Source: Methylovirgula sp. 4M-Z18
GTDB lineage: Bacteria; Pseudomonadota; Alphaproteobacteria; Rhizobiales; Beijerinckiaceae
Direction: 5' to 3'
Length of the DNA stretch: 64,000 nucleotides
NCBI RefSeq assembly: GCF_037890675.1
Contig: NZ_CP149574.1
Coordinates: 4,502,874 to 4,566,873 of the forward strand
Shown: piece after piece, positions 7,839 to 17,228 of the stretch
Numbering within the stretch: the stretch's first letter is position 1
How the letters are laid out: each line of letters opens with the position of its first letter
Position numbers and translations under genes: made by a program
The notes under the pieces: model-generated
What the model saw: the letters and a program-made list of their open reading frames with translations, nothing else
The model's database searches: none
Told to the model about the DNA's origin: nothing

Positions 7839-9884
7839 ATGCGCAACGAACTCGACCACTCGCTGAGCCCCTATCTGCTGCAACACCGGGACAATCCGGT
7901 CCATTGGCAGATGTGGGGCAAGGAGGCTTTGGCCGAAGCGCAGCGATTGGGCAAGCCGATTCTCTTGTCCATCGGCTATGCCGCCTGCCATTGGTGCCAT
8001 GTGATGGCGCATGAGAGTTTCGAGGATCAGGCAACCGCCGATCTGATGAACGATCTCTTCGTCAATATCAAAGTCGACCGCGAGGAGCGGCCGGACATCG
8101 ACCATATCTATATGAGCGCACTGCACGCGCTCGGTCAGCATGGCGGTTGGCCGCTCACCATGTTCCTGACCCCGTCCGGCGAGCCCTTCTGGGGCGGCAC
8201 TTATTTTCCGCCGCAAGCCCGATATGGCCAGCCGGCCTTCAAGACCGTTTTGCGGGAAGTACGTCGAATCTATCAATCGGATCCGGACCGGATCACGCAT
8301 AATACGATGACCCTCACGGAAGCCCTCCGATCGGAAACGACGGGCCGTACGGATCTCGATCTCACCCCTGCCATGTTCGACGGATTGGCCGAACGGCTCG
8401 GCCAGGCACTTGACCCGGTCAACGGCGGTCTGTCGGGCGCACCGAAGTTTCCCAATGCACCGATCCTCGAATTCCTCTGGCGCGGCGCCGACCGGCAGGA
8501 GGATGCGCATTTGCGTGAAGCGTTGCTGCACACCTTGCGGCGGATTTGCCAGGGCGGCATTTACGATCACCTTGGTGGCGGCTTCGCCCGTTACACGGTC
8601 GACGCGCGCTGGCTGGTGCCCCATTTCGAGAAGATGCTGTACGACAATGCGCAACTGCTCGACCTACTCAATCTTGCCCATCAGGCCACGGGCGAGCCGC
8701 TGTTCCGCGCCCGGATGGAGGGCGTGGTCGATTGGCTCGTGCGGGAAATGACCGATCCGCAAACGGGTGCTTTCTTCTCCAGCCTCGATGCCGACAGCGA
8801 GGGTGTGGAAGGCAAGTTCTACGTCTGGAGTTGGACCGAGATCGCGGATGTTCTGGACGAGGAAGATGCCGCTTTTTTTGCCCGGTTCTACGATTGTCCC
8901 GAGGCCGGCAATTGGCATGACGAACACACCGGTCAAAGCACCATCATTTTGAACCGGCTCGACATGCCGCTCGGCGAGGCCGGAGAAGAAGGCCGTCTCG
9001 AGGGACTGCGGCAGAAGCTCTTGGCCCGCCGCGGCGCCCGCATTCGCCCAGGGCTGGACGACAAGATCCTGGCGGATTGGAATGGCCTGATGATTGCGGC
9101 CCTGGTCCAGGCCGGATTGAGCTTGCAGCGTCGGGACTGGATCGCCATGGCGGAGCGGGCTTTTCATGGCATCGTACAATCCCTCGCCTATCGCGGCGCC
9201 GATGGACATGAGCGCATCGGCCATTCCTTTCGCGGCGGGCAAGCGGTCCGTCCGGGATTTGCCCTTGACCATGTCCAGATGATCCGCGCGGCCCTCTGCT
9301 TGCAGCAGGCGCGGCCCGATGATCCGACCTTTCTCGCGTGGGCACTCGATTGGGCGCGCGCGCTTGAAACCTATCATCTCGATCCTGTGTCTGGCTTGCT
9401 GACGCAAGCGGCGAACGACGCGCAAGACTTGATCGTCAAACTCAGTCCGACAAGCGACGATGCTGTGCCGAACGCCCATAGTGTCTGGCTCAAGGCATTG
9501 ATCGAGCTTGCGGCCTTCACGGGCGACGAGACGTGGCGCGACAAGGCCGACGCGCTTTTACACAGTGTCACAGCGGCGATTGCAAAAAATCCATTTGGGC
9601 ATTGTGCTTTACTCAGCGGTTTCGATTATCGCCTGCGCGCCAAGGAAATCGTCCTCATCGGCAAGGATCTCGATGCTTTGCGCCAAGCCGCCACCGGTGC
9701 ATCGCCGCTCAATCGCATCATCGTCGATTTTGGCGAGGGGACATTGCCGGATCATCACCCGACGCAGGCGCAACGTGCCTTGGCTAAGCACGGCGCCGTT
9801 TTCATTTGTTCGGCGGGCACCTGCTCTCTGCCAATCTATAGCACCGCAGATTTGCGAGCCGTTTTGTCAGGTGAACGTTCTTAG
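7839..9884 (+). CDS. Thioredoxin-domain protein of the DUF255/YyaL (SSP411) family
   Basis: 681 residues, the usual length of the family. The N-terminal ~170 residues are a thioredoxin-like DUF255 domain with the active-site-like pair C50-H-W-C53. The rest resembles an alpha/alpha-toroid of the six-hairpin glycosidase kind (segments such as [17 protein letters not shown] and [10 protein letters not shown]). No signal peptide is visible, so it is probably cytoplasmic. The biochemical activity of bacterial members is not settled, and I assign none. The start [16 protein letters not shown] is conserved in the family. Confidence 0.88.
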   Translation: MRNELDHSLSPYLLQHRDNPVHWQMWGKEALAEAQRLGKPILLSIGYAACHWCHVMAHESFEDQATADLMNDLFVNIKVDREERPDIDHIYMSALHALGQHGGWPLTMFLTPSGEPFWGGTYFPPQARYGQPAFKTVLREVRRIYQSDPDRITHNTMTLTEALRSETTGRTDLDLTPAMFDGLAERLGQALDPVNGGLSGAPKFPNAPILEFLWRGADRQEDAHLREALLHTLRRICQGGIYDHLGGGFARYTVDARWLVPHFEKMLYDNAQLLDLLNLAHQATGEPLFRARMEGVVDWLVREMTDPQTGAFFSSLDADSEGVEGKFYVWSWTEIADVLDEEDAAFFARFYDCPEAGNWHDEHTGQSTIILNRLDMPLGEAGEEGRLEGLRQKLLARRGARIRPGLDDKILADWNGLMIAALVQAGLSLQRRDWIAMAERAFHGIVQSLAYRGADGHERIGHSFRGGQAVRPGFALDHVQMIRAALCLQQARPDDPTFLAWALDWARALETYHLDPVSGLLTQAANDAQDLIVKLSPTSDDAVPNAHSVWLKALIELAAFTGDETWRDKADALLHSVTAAIAKNPFGHCALLSGFDYRLRAKEIVLIGKDLDALRQAATGASPLNRIIVDFGEGTLPDHHPTQAQRALAKHGAVFICSAGTCSLPIYSTADLRAVLSGERS

Positions 9885-9987
9885 ATCGCGGCAGCTTCAA
9901 TAAACTAGGTTCATAATCGAATTCAGACGTCTTGCGTTCGGCAGTGCATTTTGTGCGCTAGCTGGTGCATGATGCTCGCGACCGTTC

Positions 9988-9995
9988 AAAGGAGG
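9988..9995 (+). promoter_or_regulatory. Strong Shine-Dalgarno sequence that decides the start at 10001
   Basis: AAAGGAGG ends five bases before the ATG at 10001. The upstream in-frame ATG at 9965 has no comparable site, so translation should begin at 10001. Confidence 0.75.
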
Positions 9996-10000
9996 TCGTG

Positions 10001-10378
10001 ATGCGATCCGCACTGCTCATCGTTTGGACTATGGTGCCGTTGATAGTCCTTGCCGCAATCAGCGGCGCACAGGCATTCCCCGCCAAATGTTTGCTGCAAG
10101 TCGACGGCAAAAATTACCTGAACGGGCGATGCAATGTCGATGCAGATTCCGACGGCAGTTTCAGCATCGGAACAGGGGAGTCACAAGGCCCCAATGCCGG
10201 TTCGCCCTATTTTGCCTATGTGAACGTCGTTCCAGGCAATAGCGACAACGCCGAAGCATGGTGGAACGAGACACCCCGCTCCACACATGCAAACAGTTCG
10301 CTCGGGACAGTAACGCGCAGCAATGATAACGCATGTTGGATCAACGCCCGCGCGAAAATATGCTGGTCGAAATTTTAA
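10001..10378 (+). CDS. Small secreted protein of unknown function
   Basis: 125 residues with a clear Sec signal peptide (hydrophobic ALLIVWTMVPLIVLAAIS, probable cleavage after AQA near residue 25). The mature part of about 100 residues has four cysteines, the first two in FPAKCLL and GRCNVD and the last two in NACWIN and KICWSK, which could form two disulfides. It also has the SDGSFSIG stretch of a small beta-rich domain. I do not recognise the family. It is a single gene; the next gene converges on it with a 5-base gap. The placement in the periplasm or outside the cell is inferred from the signal peptide only. Confidence 0.75.
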   Translation: MRSALLIVWTMVPLIVLAAISGAQAFPAKCLLQVDGKNYLNGRCNVDADSDGSFSIGTGESQGPNAGSPYFAYVNVVPGNSDNAEAWWNETPRSTHANSSLGTVTRSNDNACWINARAKICWSKF

Positions 10379-10383
10379 TCGAT

Positions 10384-11601
10384 CTATTCGGCGGACGATT
10401 CGATCGCCGCCATAGTATGTGGTGGCCGGCGGCTTGCGAGGGTGATCTGCGCGAGGATGAAGGACACGAGTGCACAGACGGCAATCGCGAGAATCATCAC
10501 CTGTAACGTGCCGCCGAGCGCACTGGTCACGGCCATCACCGCGGCGCCGGTCAAAAATTGCAACGTGCCCATCAGCGCCGAGGCCGTGCCGGCGATCTTG
10601 CCATGATCTTCCAACGCCAGCACCACGGAATTTGGAATGACCAGGCCGAGAAAAGCATAGCCGATGAACAACAGCACCATCGGCACGAGAATATGATTGA
10701 CGCCGGCAAGCACAAGGCCCGCCAAAAGCAGCATCGGCACCACATAGCCGAAGGTCGCAAAACGAACGACGTTCCGAAGACCGAAGCGCGCGGCGAGCAT
10801 GCCGTTGCTCTGCGCAGCCGCGAAGAACGCTGCCGCATTCAGCGAGAAGCATAGGCTATATTGGGTTGGCGTGAGGCCGTAATGTTCAATCAGCACGAAG
10901 GCCGAATTGGCGAGATAGGCAAAAAAGCTGCTGATGCCGAACGCGGCGATGAACGTGATTCCCAGGAACGGCAGATCGGTCATCAATGTGCGATAGCCGG
11001 CAAAAGCCGATTTGAAATCGCTTTCGGTTCGGGCGGATGGTGGACGGGTCTCAGGCAGGAAAATCGCGATCAGAACGATGCCGCCAAGCGCCGCAACGAT
11101 CACCATCCAGAAGATCATGCGCCAGGTTGCCCAGGCAATGATGAAACTGCCCGTGAGCGGGGCGAGCAGCGGCGACACGCTGAAAACCAGCATCAGCAAC
11201 GACATGAGCCGCACCGCCTCGGGGCCGGTATGGAGATCTCGGACCACGGCCCGAGGGACGACCATGCCGGCGCACGCGCCGATCCCCTGCAAAAAGCGGA
11301 AGCCCATCAGGACATGAATGTCCTTCGCGAGCGCACAGCCGAGGCTGCCGACCATGAAAATGCCGAGGCCAAAATAGAGCGGCATACGCCGACCCAGCAT
11401 GTCGGACAAAGGGCCATAGATCAGCTGGCACACGCCGATCGCGATGAAAAACGCCATCAGGCTCATTTGCACGGTGCCGGTATCGGCGCCGAGCGTCGCC
11501 TTGATCGCCGGCAAGGCGGGCAAATACATGTCGATGGCAAATGGGCCGATGGCGCTCAGCAAGCCAAGCACCACGGCGTAGCCGACAAATTTGGGTTTCA
11601 T
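10384..11601 (-). CDS. Bcr/CflA-type multidrug efflux transporter (MFS)
   Basis: 405 residues with about 12 hydrophobic segments; an inner-membrane proton-driven drug exporter of the DHA1 group. The loop 2-3 motif GPLSDMLGRRMPLYFG and the opening IGPFAIDMYLPALPAI are typical of Bcr/CflA proteins. The substrate cannot be read from sequence. It lies between rho and an unrelated convergent gene, with no regulator beside it. The start is MKPKFVGYAVVLG at 11601. Confidence 0.88.
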   Translation of the reverse strand: MKPKFVGYAVVLGLLSAIGPFAIDMYLPALPAIKATLGADTGTVQMSLMAFFIAIGVCQLIYGPLSDMLGRRMPLYFGLGIFMVGSLGCALAKDIHVLMGFRFLQGIGACAGMVVPRAVVRDLHTGPEAVRLMSLLMLVFSVSPLLAPLTGSFIIAWATWRMIFWMVIVAALGGIVLIAIFLPETRPPSARTESDFKSAFAGYRTLMTDLPFLGITFIAAFGISSFFAYLANSAFVLIEHYGLTPTQYSLCFSLNAAAFFAAAQSNGMLAARFGLRNVVRFATFGYVVPMLLLAGLVLAGVNHILVPMVLLFIGYAFLGLVIPNSVVLALEDHGKIAGTASALMGTLQFLTGAAVMAVTSALGGTLQVMILAIAVCALVSFILAQITLASRRPPHTMAAIESSAE

Positions 11602-11704
11602 GACGGAAGAATCGCTTTTCCAGAGATCAAAAATCGAACTGGTCCAGCTAAGCTAGGGCGCGCGACCAGATCTGGCAACAGCCGCGCCCCAGTTGGAACG
11701 CGCG

Positions 11705-12970
11705 TCAGGTATTCATCTTCTCGAAGAAATCCGCATTGACCTTGGTCTCGCGCAACTTGCCCAAGAGGAATTCGATGGCATCCACCGTCCCCATCGGGTT
11801 GAGAATGCGGCGCAGCACATACATTTTCTTGAGCACGTCCGGCGGCACCAGCAGTTCCTCTTTGCGCGTGCCGGAGCGGGTGATGTCGATTGCCGGAAAG
11901 ACGCGCTTGTCGGACACTTTGCGGTCGAGGATGATTTCCGAATTGCCCGTGCCCTTGAATTCTTCGAAGATCACTTCGTCCATGCGCGATCCGGTATCGA
12001 TCAGGGCGGTGGCGATGATGGTGAGCGAGCCGCCTTCTTCGATATTGCGCGCCGCACCGAAGAAGCGCTTCGGCCGCTGCAGCGCGTTCGCGTCGACACC
12101 GCCGGTCAGCACCTTACCTGACGACGGCACGACGGTGTTATAGGCGCGGCCGAGACGGGTGATCGAATCGAGCAGAATGACCACATCGCGGCCATGCTCG
12201 ACCAGACGCTTGGCCTTCTCGATCACCATTTCCGCCACTTGTACGTGCCGCTGCGCCGGCTCGTCGAAGGTCGAAGACACGACCTCGCCTTTGACCGACC
12301 GCTGCATGTCAGTGACTTCTTCCGGCCGTTCGTCGATCAAAAGCACGATCAGATAAACATTGGGATGGTTGGCGGTGATCGATTGCGCGATATTCTGCAG
12401 CAGCACCGTCTTACCGGTGCGCGGCGGCGCGACGATAAGTGCGCGCTGGCCCATACCGATCGGCGAGACAATATCGATGACGCGGGCAGAATAATCCTTG
12501 CGGGTCGGATCCTCGATCTCGAGCCGCAACCGCCGGTTCGGATAAAGTGGCGTCAGATTGTCGAAATGCACCTTGTGCCGAATTTTTTCCGGATCTTCGA
12601 AATTGATCGTCGTGACTTTGAGCAGCGCGAAATAGCGCTCGCCTTCCTTAGGGCTGCGAATCATCCCCTCGACCGTATCGCCCGTGCGCAGGCCGAAACG
12701 GCGGATCTGTGACGGCGACACATAGATATCGTCCGGACCGGGCAGGTAATTGGCGTCCGGCGAGCGCAAGAAGCCGAAACCGTCCTGCAGCACTTCGACG
12801 ACCCCTTCGCCGATAATCTCGATCTCTCGGCTGGCCAGTTGCTTCAAGATGGCAAACATCAATTCTTGTTTGCGCATGATCGAGGCGTTTTCGACCTCAT
12901 GTTCTTCGGCAAAGGAGAGCAATTCAGTCGGGGATTTGGCTTTTAATTCTTGAAGTTTAATTTCCCGCAT
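11705..12970 (-). CDS. rho: Transcription termination factor Rho
   Basis: 421 residues. A hexameric RNA-dependent ATPase that ends transcription at Rho-dependent sites. The Rho N domain is followed by the cold-shock-like RNA-binding motif GFGFLRS (64-70), the Walker A APPRTGKT (181-188) and [13 protein letters not shown]. The start [18 protein letters not shown] at 12970 is the conserved form. The neighbouring hemJ-hemE pair is transcribed toward it, the usual alphaproteobacterial order, with a 250-base gap that includes a hairpin leader. Confidence 0.96.
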   Translation of the reverse strand: MREIKLQELKAKSPTELLSFAEEHEVENASIMRKQELMFAILKQLASREIEIIGEGVVEVLQDGFGFLRSPDANYLPGPDDIYVSPSQIRRFGLRTGDTVEGMIRSPKEGERYFALLKVTTINFEDPEKIRHKVHFDNLTPLYPNRRLRLEIEDPTRKDYSARVIDIVSPIGMGQRALIVAPPRTGKTVLLQNIAQSITANHPNVYLIVLLIDERPEEVTDMQRSVKGEVVSSTFDEPAQRHVQVAEMVIEKAKRLVEHGRDVVILLDSITRLGRAYNTVVPSSGKVLTGGVDANALQRPKRFFGAARNIEEGGSLTIIATALIDTGSRMDEVIFEEFKGTGNSEIILDRKVSDKRVFPAIDITRSGTRKEELLVPPDVLKKMYVLRRILNPMGTVDAIEFLLGKLRETKVNADFFEKMNT

Positions 12971-13203
12971 TGTGGGGGGTTATCCTGGAAAAGAGCCACG
13001 TTCTCCGTGGCCCATAAGGGGGAGAAAGCAGCTCATTCAAGCGCAAACAGACGTTGCGCTCCGATGTTTCAGCGCGGAATTTTGCGCCACGCAAAAGTTA
13101 AGAAACATCCAACTGCATAGGGAGGGAATTCATCATTTATGCTGATTCCAGATCTTTGGCAAGAGAGCCCAAATCTTTTTGAACCTAGGCGAACAAGATA
13201 GGG
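12971..13203 (-). promoter_or_regulatory. rho upstream and leader region
   Basis: About 230 bases without a gene. Close to the rho start is a small perfect hairpin, GCCACG-TTCT-CGTGGC (around 12995-13011), so the transcript leader can fold. Known rho genes are often controlled through their leaders; that this one is, is inference. No clear -35/-10 pair could be fixed. Confidence 0.35.
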
Positions 13204-13220
13204 CTTGAACGCCGTTCAAG
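13204..13220 (-). terminator. Hairpin directly after hemJ
   Basis: CTTGAAC-GCC-GTTCAAG: a 7-base perfect stem with a 3-base loop, immediately after the hemJ stop and before the rho leader. The following bases in the hemJ direction (CCCTATCTTGTT) are only partly T-rich, so it is a weak terminator or an mRNA-end stabiliser. Confidence 0.4.
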
Positions 13221-13649
13221 TCAGAACGGTCGTACGATCACCATAATGACAATGCCGATCAGCAGGACCGTCGGGATTTCGTTCAAAATCCTGTAATATT
13301 TTGAAGATTTTACGTTCCGATCCTCGGCGAAGGCACGCACTTTGCCGACCAGAATGCCGTGCACCGCCGAAAGAAGAAGAACCAACGCAAATTTGGCGTG
13401 AAACCAGCCCTGTTTATAGGCTTCGCTTTCATAAGCGAGCCACAGCCCGGTCAGCCATGCCACCACCATGGCGGGATTGATGATCGCCTTCAGCAACCGG
13501 CGTTCCATCACCTTGAACGTCTCCGATTGCGGCGAGCCGACCGGCGTCTCGGCGTGATAGACGAACAGGCGCGGCAGATAGAGCATTCCCGCCATCCAGG
13601 CGAAATCCGCAATCACATGCAGCGCCTTGATCCATAAATACATGATCAT
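13221..13649 (-). CDS. hemJ: Protoporphyrinogen IX oxidase HemJ
   Basis: 142 residues, four hydrophobic segments, UPF0093/HemJ family. It oxidises protoporphyrinogen IX to protoporphyrin IX in the inner membrane, the step that HemG or HemY perform elsewhere. The conserved histidine is H11 in KALHVIADFAWMAGMLYLPRLFVYH, the family signature. The ATG at 13649 overlaps the hemE stop by four bases (ATGA), which indicates translational coupling; a second in-frame ATG at 13643 is possible. Confidence 0.93.
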   Translation of the reverse strand: MIMYLWIKALHVIADFAWMAGMLYLPRLFVYHAETPVGSPQSETFKVMERRLLKAIINPAMVVAWLTGLWLAYESEAYKQGWFHAKFALVLLLSAVHGILVGKVRAFAEDRNVKSSKYYRILNEIPTVLLIGIVIMVIVRPF

Positions 13650-14707
13650 ATCTCCGAAAAGGTCCGAATGCGCTTCAGCATTTGCTCGACATGGGCGATC
13701 GGCGTCTCGGGCAGAATGCCGTGGCCGAGATTGAAGACATGGCCGCCTTTGGCGAAAGCCTTCAAAATGCCGTCCACCGCGTGATCTAGCGCCTTGCCCC
13801 CTGCAAGCAACGCGAGCGGATCGAGATTGCCTTGCACCGGCACGAGGCTCTGTACCTCCCGCTGGGCGAAAACAGGGTCGACTGCCGTATCGAGACCGAT
13901 CATATCGGCTCCCGACAGCCGCGCGACCCGGACGAGATGCGATGCGGCGCCGCGCGGAAACGCGATGATCTTCGCTTGCCGATGCTTACTCCTGACCCCG
14001 CCGATGATCTTTTGCAGGGGGATGAGGCACCATTTATCGAACTCGCCCGCAGGCAAGACGCCTGCCCAGGAATCGAAGATCTGTACCGCATCCACGCCGG
14101 CGGCGATCTGCTCGTTCAGATAGGCAATGGAGGCGTCGATGAGCTTGTCGATCAGCCGTTCCATCAGGTCCGGAAAGCGATAGGCGAAGAGCCGGGCCGG
14201 TGCCTGATCGGGCGTGCCGCGACCGGCAATCATGTAACTTGCAACGGTCCAGGGCGCGCCACAGAAGCCCAGAAAAGCCACATCCGCTGGCAGCTCGGGT
14301 CGCACCCGCTGGATGGTCTCGAAAACCGGCGCAAGGCGCTTCAAATCGATCCTATCGTGTAACCGCGCAAGGTCCGCTGCGGTTTCGATCGGCTTCAGTC
14401 TCGGCCCCTCGCCGACCTCGAACGAGACCTCTTGTCCCAGCGCATCGGGAATGACGAGAATATCGCTGAAGAGGATCGCCCCGTCGAAGCCAAAACGGCG
14501 GATGGGCTGCAAGGTCGCCTCGCTGGCAAGCTTGGGCGAATAGCAAAAATCGAGAAAGCTTTTGGCGCTTCCTCTTATGTCGCGATATTCGGGCAGATAC
14601 CGCCCCGCCTGCCGCATCAGCCAGACCGGACGCTGGGCAATGTGTTCGCCTTGCAAGACGCGAAGCAGCGGCTTGGCTTGAGAGGAAGCACGGACGTTCA
14701 AGGTCAT
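13646..14707 (-). CDS. hemE: Uroporphyrinogen decarboxylase
   Basis: 353 residues; decarboxylates uroporphyrinogen III to coproporphyrinogen III in haem synthesis. Both family signatures are present: RPVWLMRQAGRYLPEYR (26-42) and GFCGAPWTVASYMIAG. I chose the ATG at 14707 (MTLNVRASSQ); the frame opens further upstream, but that extension would reach into the AT-rich part of the origin candidate and has no family resemblance. It is coupled to hemJ, and its upstream side is the proposed origin, as in Caulobacter. Confidence 0.95.
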   Translation of the reverse strand: MTLNVRASSQAKPLLRVLQGEHIAQRPVWLMRQAGRYLPEYRDIRGSAKSFLDFCYSPKLASEATLQPIRRFGFDGAILFSDILVIPDALGQEVSFEVGEGPRLKPIETAADLARLHDRIDLKRLAPVFETIQRVRPELPADVAFLGFCGAPWTVASYMIAGRGTPDQAPARLFAYRFPDLMERLIDKLIDASIAYLNEQIAAGVDAVQIFDSWAGVLPAGEFDKWCLIPLQKIIGGVRSKHRQAKIIAFPRGAASHLVRVARLSGADMIGLDTAVDPVFAQREVQSLVPVQGNLDPLALLAGGKALDHAVDGILKAFAKGGHVFNLGHGILPETPIAHVEQMLKRIRTFSEI

Positions 14708-14768
14708 ATCTAAATATCTTTTTAAATCTTTGACTCTGTGTCTGCTGTGCTTAGAGCTTGGATTGTCA

Positions 14769-14777
14769 TTATCCGCA
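14769..14777 (+). promoter_or_regulatory. DnaA-box-like site 1
   Basis: TTATCCGCA, 8 of 9 with TTATCCACA, 62 bases from the hemE start inside the origin candidate. Confidence 0.5.
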
Positions 14778-14800
14778 AGCCCGCACATTCCATCCCCGCG

Positions 14801-14815
14801 TTAATCGTAAATTTA
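14801..14815. promoter_or_regulatory. Near-consensus CtrA box
   Basis: TTAA-TCGTAAA-TTTA: the first half-site is exact and the second differs at one base. It is the outermost of three such sites in the hemE-ppsR gap. Confidence 0.45.
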
Positions 14816-14851
14816 CCGCTTCGCGCGGCGGCTTGCGCACGCTTACGCCCA

Positions 14852-14866
14852 TTAATAATTCGTTAA
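14852..14866. promoter_or_regulatory. CtrA box (exact TTAA-N7-TTAA)
   Basis: TTAATAATTCGTTAA is an exact match to the CtrA full-site pattern, 43 bases from another exact match. Confidence 0.65.
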
Positions 14867-14894
14867 GGTTTTCAAACGGTAACCTAGGTCTATG

Positions 14895-14909
14895 TTAAGG
14901 TATTGTTAA
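14895..14909. promoter_or_regulatory. CtrA box (exact TTAA-N7-TTAA)
   Basis: TTAAGGTATTGTTAA is an exact match. Each exact site has TTAAGG at one edge, so the flanks are also similar. Confidence 0.65.
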
Positions 14910-14922
14910 GATTTTCTCCCCG

Positions 14923-14931
14923 TTATCCCCG
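14923..14931 (+). promoter_or_regulatory. DnaA-box-like site 2 (weak)
   Basis: TTATCCCCG, 7 of 9 with the consensus, 14 bases from the second exact CtrA box. Confidence 0.35.
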
Positions 14932-15044
14932 TTTCTCAGAGAAGGAGTATCTTATTTCATTCACCTCATCTTTACTGTTGATGGGTCGTCGCGAAATCGT
15001 CATCCTGTCCCCAGTCCGCCTGTTTGCGGCCGACCTGTCCCGCG

Positions 15045-15053
15045 TTTTCCACA
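15045..15053 (+). promoter_or_regulatory. DnaA-box-like site 3
   Basis: TTTTCCACA, 8 of 9 with TTATCCACA, 39 bases before the ppsR start. Confidence 0.5.
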
Positions 15054-15091
15054 AGCTCCCTCCCCGCCTGTGAAAAGATGAGAGCGTCCCG

Positions 15092-15925
15092 ATGAGCCGC
15101 AATTATTTCCACCTGCATCTCGTCTCGGATGCGACCGGCGAAACCTTGATTTCCGTCGGTCGGGCGGCATCCGCCCAGTATCAGGGCGTTTCCTCGATCG
15201 AGCACGTCTATCCGCTGGTGCGCAGTACCCAGCAACTCGACCGGGTGATCTCCGAAATCGACAATGCGCCCGGCATCGTTCTCTACACATTGGTAGAACA
15301 GGACCTGATCGAAAAGCTGGAGGCAGCCTGCAAGGAGAGCGGTTCGCCCTGCTTTTCGGTGCTGCAGCCGATTCTGAACTTGTTTCAGTCCTATCTCGGC
15401 ACCGTCTCCGATGCGCGGCCCGGCGCGCAGCACATGCTCAATGCCGATTATTTCAAACGGATCGACGCGCTGAATTTCACGATGTTGCACGACGACGGTC
15501 AGATGCCCGCCAATATGGAGGAGGCCGACGTGGTGCTTTTGGGCGTTAGTCGCACGTCGAAAACGCCGACCTCGATCTACCTCGCCAATCGCGGGATCAA
15601 GACGGCGAATATTCCGATCGTGCCGGGCGTGCCGCCGCCGGCCGGTCTTTCCGATCTGCGCAATCCGCTCATCGTCGGCCTGTTCGCGTCGCCCGAGCGC
15701 ATCGTGCAGATCCGGCAAAACCGTCTGCTCAGCTTGAATGCTGATATCGAAACGCCCTATGTCGATAAAATGTCCGTCGCCGAAGAGATCGCGCAATCGC
15801 GGCGGCTGTTCAATCAATATGGCTGGCCAGTGATCGACGTCACTCGGCGCTCGATCGAGGAGACCGCAGCGGCGATAATCGATCTTTACCGGGCGCATCG
15901 GATGAAGTTCATTGCCCAAGCCTGA
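15092..15925 (+). CDS. ppsR: Pyruvate, phosphate dikinase regulatory protein (kinase/pyrophosphorylase)
   Basis: 277 residues, DUF299 family. Members inactivate pyruvate,phosphate dikinase (or PEP synthetase) by ADP-dependent phosphorylation of a threonine and restore it by phosphorolysis. The nucleotide-binding signature GVSRTSKTP is at 151-159. Which of the two target enzymes applies cannot be decided, as neither is in the window. It begins at the ATG at 15092, directly after the origin candidate, and its end overlaps maf by 14 bases. Confidence 0.9.
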   Translation: MSRNYFHLHLVSDATGETLISVGRAASAQYQGVSSIEHVYPLVRSTQQLDRVISEIDNAPGIVLYTLVEQDLIEKLEAACKESGSPCFSVLQPILNLFQSYLGTVSDARPGAQHMLNADYFKRIDALNFTMLHDDGQMPANMEEADVVLLGVSRTSKTPTSIYLANRGIKTANIPIVPGVPPPAGLSDLRNPLIVGLFASPERIVQIRQNRLLSLNADIETPYVDKMSVAEEIAQSRRLFNQYGWPVIDVTRRSIEETAAAIIDLYRAHRMKFIAQA

Positions 15926-16535
15926 TCGGCCGACATTCTGGCGCGGCGATAGGCCGCTGCTGCTCGCTTCGAAAAGCGCCGTCCGCCAGGATCTTCTGCG
16001 TGCCGCTCGTCTCGCTTTCACTGCCGTTCCAGCTCAGGTGGACGAGCGGGCTCTCGAGCGCGAACATGGCGGATCGCCCGAAAGTCTCGCACGGCATCTG
16101 GCCCGCGCCAAGGCATTGGCCGTCAGTGCGCACCATCCCAAACATTATGTTCTGGGCTGCGATCAAATCCTGTGTCTTGACGGCACGATCTTTCATAAGC
16201 CCGAGACGATGCAGGACGCGGCGGCCCAGTTGCAGCAATTTGCCGGCAAGACGCATCGCTTGATCTCCGCCTTCAGCCTCGTTGCGCGCGGCGATGTCAT
16301 TGCCGAAGAGTCCAGCGAAGCGCGCCTGTCCATGCGGAAGATGTCGGGCGACTTCATCGCCGCCTATCTCGATGCGATAGGGGACGCGGCGTTACAGTGC
16401 GTCGGCGCCTATCAGATCGAGGGTACGGGCATGCACTTGTTCGAGACGGTCGAAGGCGATCATTCGACGATCTTGGGGTTGCCGCTGCTGAAATTGCTTG
16501 CGGCCCTGCGGCGCTTGGACCTGATGATCGGCTGA
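15912..16535 (+). CDS. Maf-family nucleotide pyrophosphatase
   Basis: 207 residues; Maf proteins hydrolyse non-canonical or excess nucleoside triphosphates to monophosphates. [14 protein letters not shown] replaces the more common SASPRR opening, while [17 protein letters not shown] keeps the catalytic aspartate region. This variant at this locus is common in Rhizobiales. The start is taken as the TTG at 15912, inside ppsR; it is the only start that keeps the N-terminal strand. In the usual order aroE follows, but here the next gene is coaE after a 95-base gap. Confidence 0.85.
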   Translation: MPKPDRPTFWRGDRPLLLASKSAVRQDLLRAARLAFTAVPAQVDERALEREHGGSPESLARHLARAKALAVSAHHPKHYVLGCDQILCLDGTIFHKPETMQDAAAQLQQFAGKTHRLISAFSLVARGDVIAEESSEARLSMRKMSGDFIAAYLDAIGDAALQCVGAYQIEGTGMHLFETVEGDHSTILGLPLLKLLAALRRLDLMIG

Positions 16536-16630
16536 CAGGTTTTGCGCAGCAAGGAAGTCCATGCGCGTGACAGCTTGTGCATAAGTCCTGTATAGGCTGT
16601 GTATAAACTTGTATTTGTGAGGCCTTCGTC

Positions 16631-17218
16631 ATGCTCGTTCTTGGTCTCACCGGCTCCATCGGCATGGGCAAATCGACGGTGGCGGCGGTTTTCCGCGCTA
16701 TGGGCGTTCCGGTCGATGATGCCGATGCGAGTGTCCATGCGCTTTATCGCGGCAAGGCCGTTCCGTTGATCGAAGCGGCCTTTCCAGGGGTCAGTCGCGC
16801 CGGCGCCATTGATCGCGCCTTGCTCGGGCAACAAGTGCTGCACGATCCCGAGCAATTGGCAAAATTGGAATCGATCATCCATCCGCTCGTGCGCGAGATG
16901 CGTGACGCGTTTTTGCAGCAGGCTGAAAAGAACGGTGCGCGCGTCGCGGTTGTCGATATTCCGCTGCTTTTCGAAACGGGTGGGGATAAGTACGTGGATA
17001 TGGTCGTCGTCGTCTCGGCGCCGCTCGCCGTGCAAAAGGCGCGCGTGCTAACACGCGAAGGAATGAGCGAAGCGCGCTTCCACGCCATTCTCGCCAAACA
17101 GATGCCGGATGCGGAGAAGCGGCGCCGGGCGCATGTCGTGATCGATACGGCGGGGGATCTCGATTTCACCAGGCGGCAGGTGCGGGATCTGTTGCGGGCG
17201 CTCAGCGCACTAGATTAG
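16631..17218 (+). CDS. coaE: Dephospho-CoA kinase
   Basis: 195 residues; phosphorylates the 3'-hydroxyl of dephospho-CoA, the last step of coenzyme A synthesis. The P-loop GSIGMGKS is at 8-15 and is followed by the conserved [11 protein letters not shown]. The start ATG at 16631 lies shortly after an AT-rich 40 bases (GTATAGGCTGTGTATAAAC) that may hold a promoter. dnaQ follows within about ten bases. Pantothenate kinase, the first enzyme of the pathway, is also in the window (coaA). Confidence 0.93.
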   Translation: MLVLGLTGSIGMGKSTVAAVFRAMGVPVDDADASVHALYRGKAVPLIEAAFPGVSRAGAIDRALLGQQVLHDPEQLAKLESIIHPLVREMRDAFLQQAEKNGARVAVVDIPLLFETGGDKYVDMVVVVSAPLAVQKARVLTREGMSEARFHAILAKQMPDAEKRRRAHVVIDTAGDLDFTRRQVRDLLRALSALD

Positions 17219-17228
17219 GTTGATAACG

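Larger units (their letters stand above)
14708..15091. other. Candidate chromosomal replication origin (oriC) between hemE and ppsR
   Basis: 384 gene-free bases between divergent hemE and ppsR. Seen directly: an AT-rich stretch beside hemE (about 14704-14735), two exact and one near TTAA-N7-TTAA CtrA-type sites, three sequences 7 to 8 of 9 identical to the DnaA box TTATCCACA, and a GACTC (GANTC) methylation site at 14732. In Caulobacter and several Rhizobiales the origin lies beside hemE, and in Caulobacter it is bound by CtrA and DnaA. Two parS sites and parAB lie 8-12 kb away. The divergent promoters of hemE and ppsR must also be here. Confidence 0.75.
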
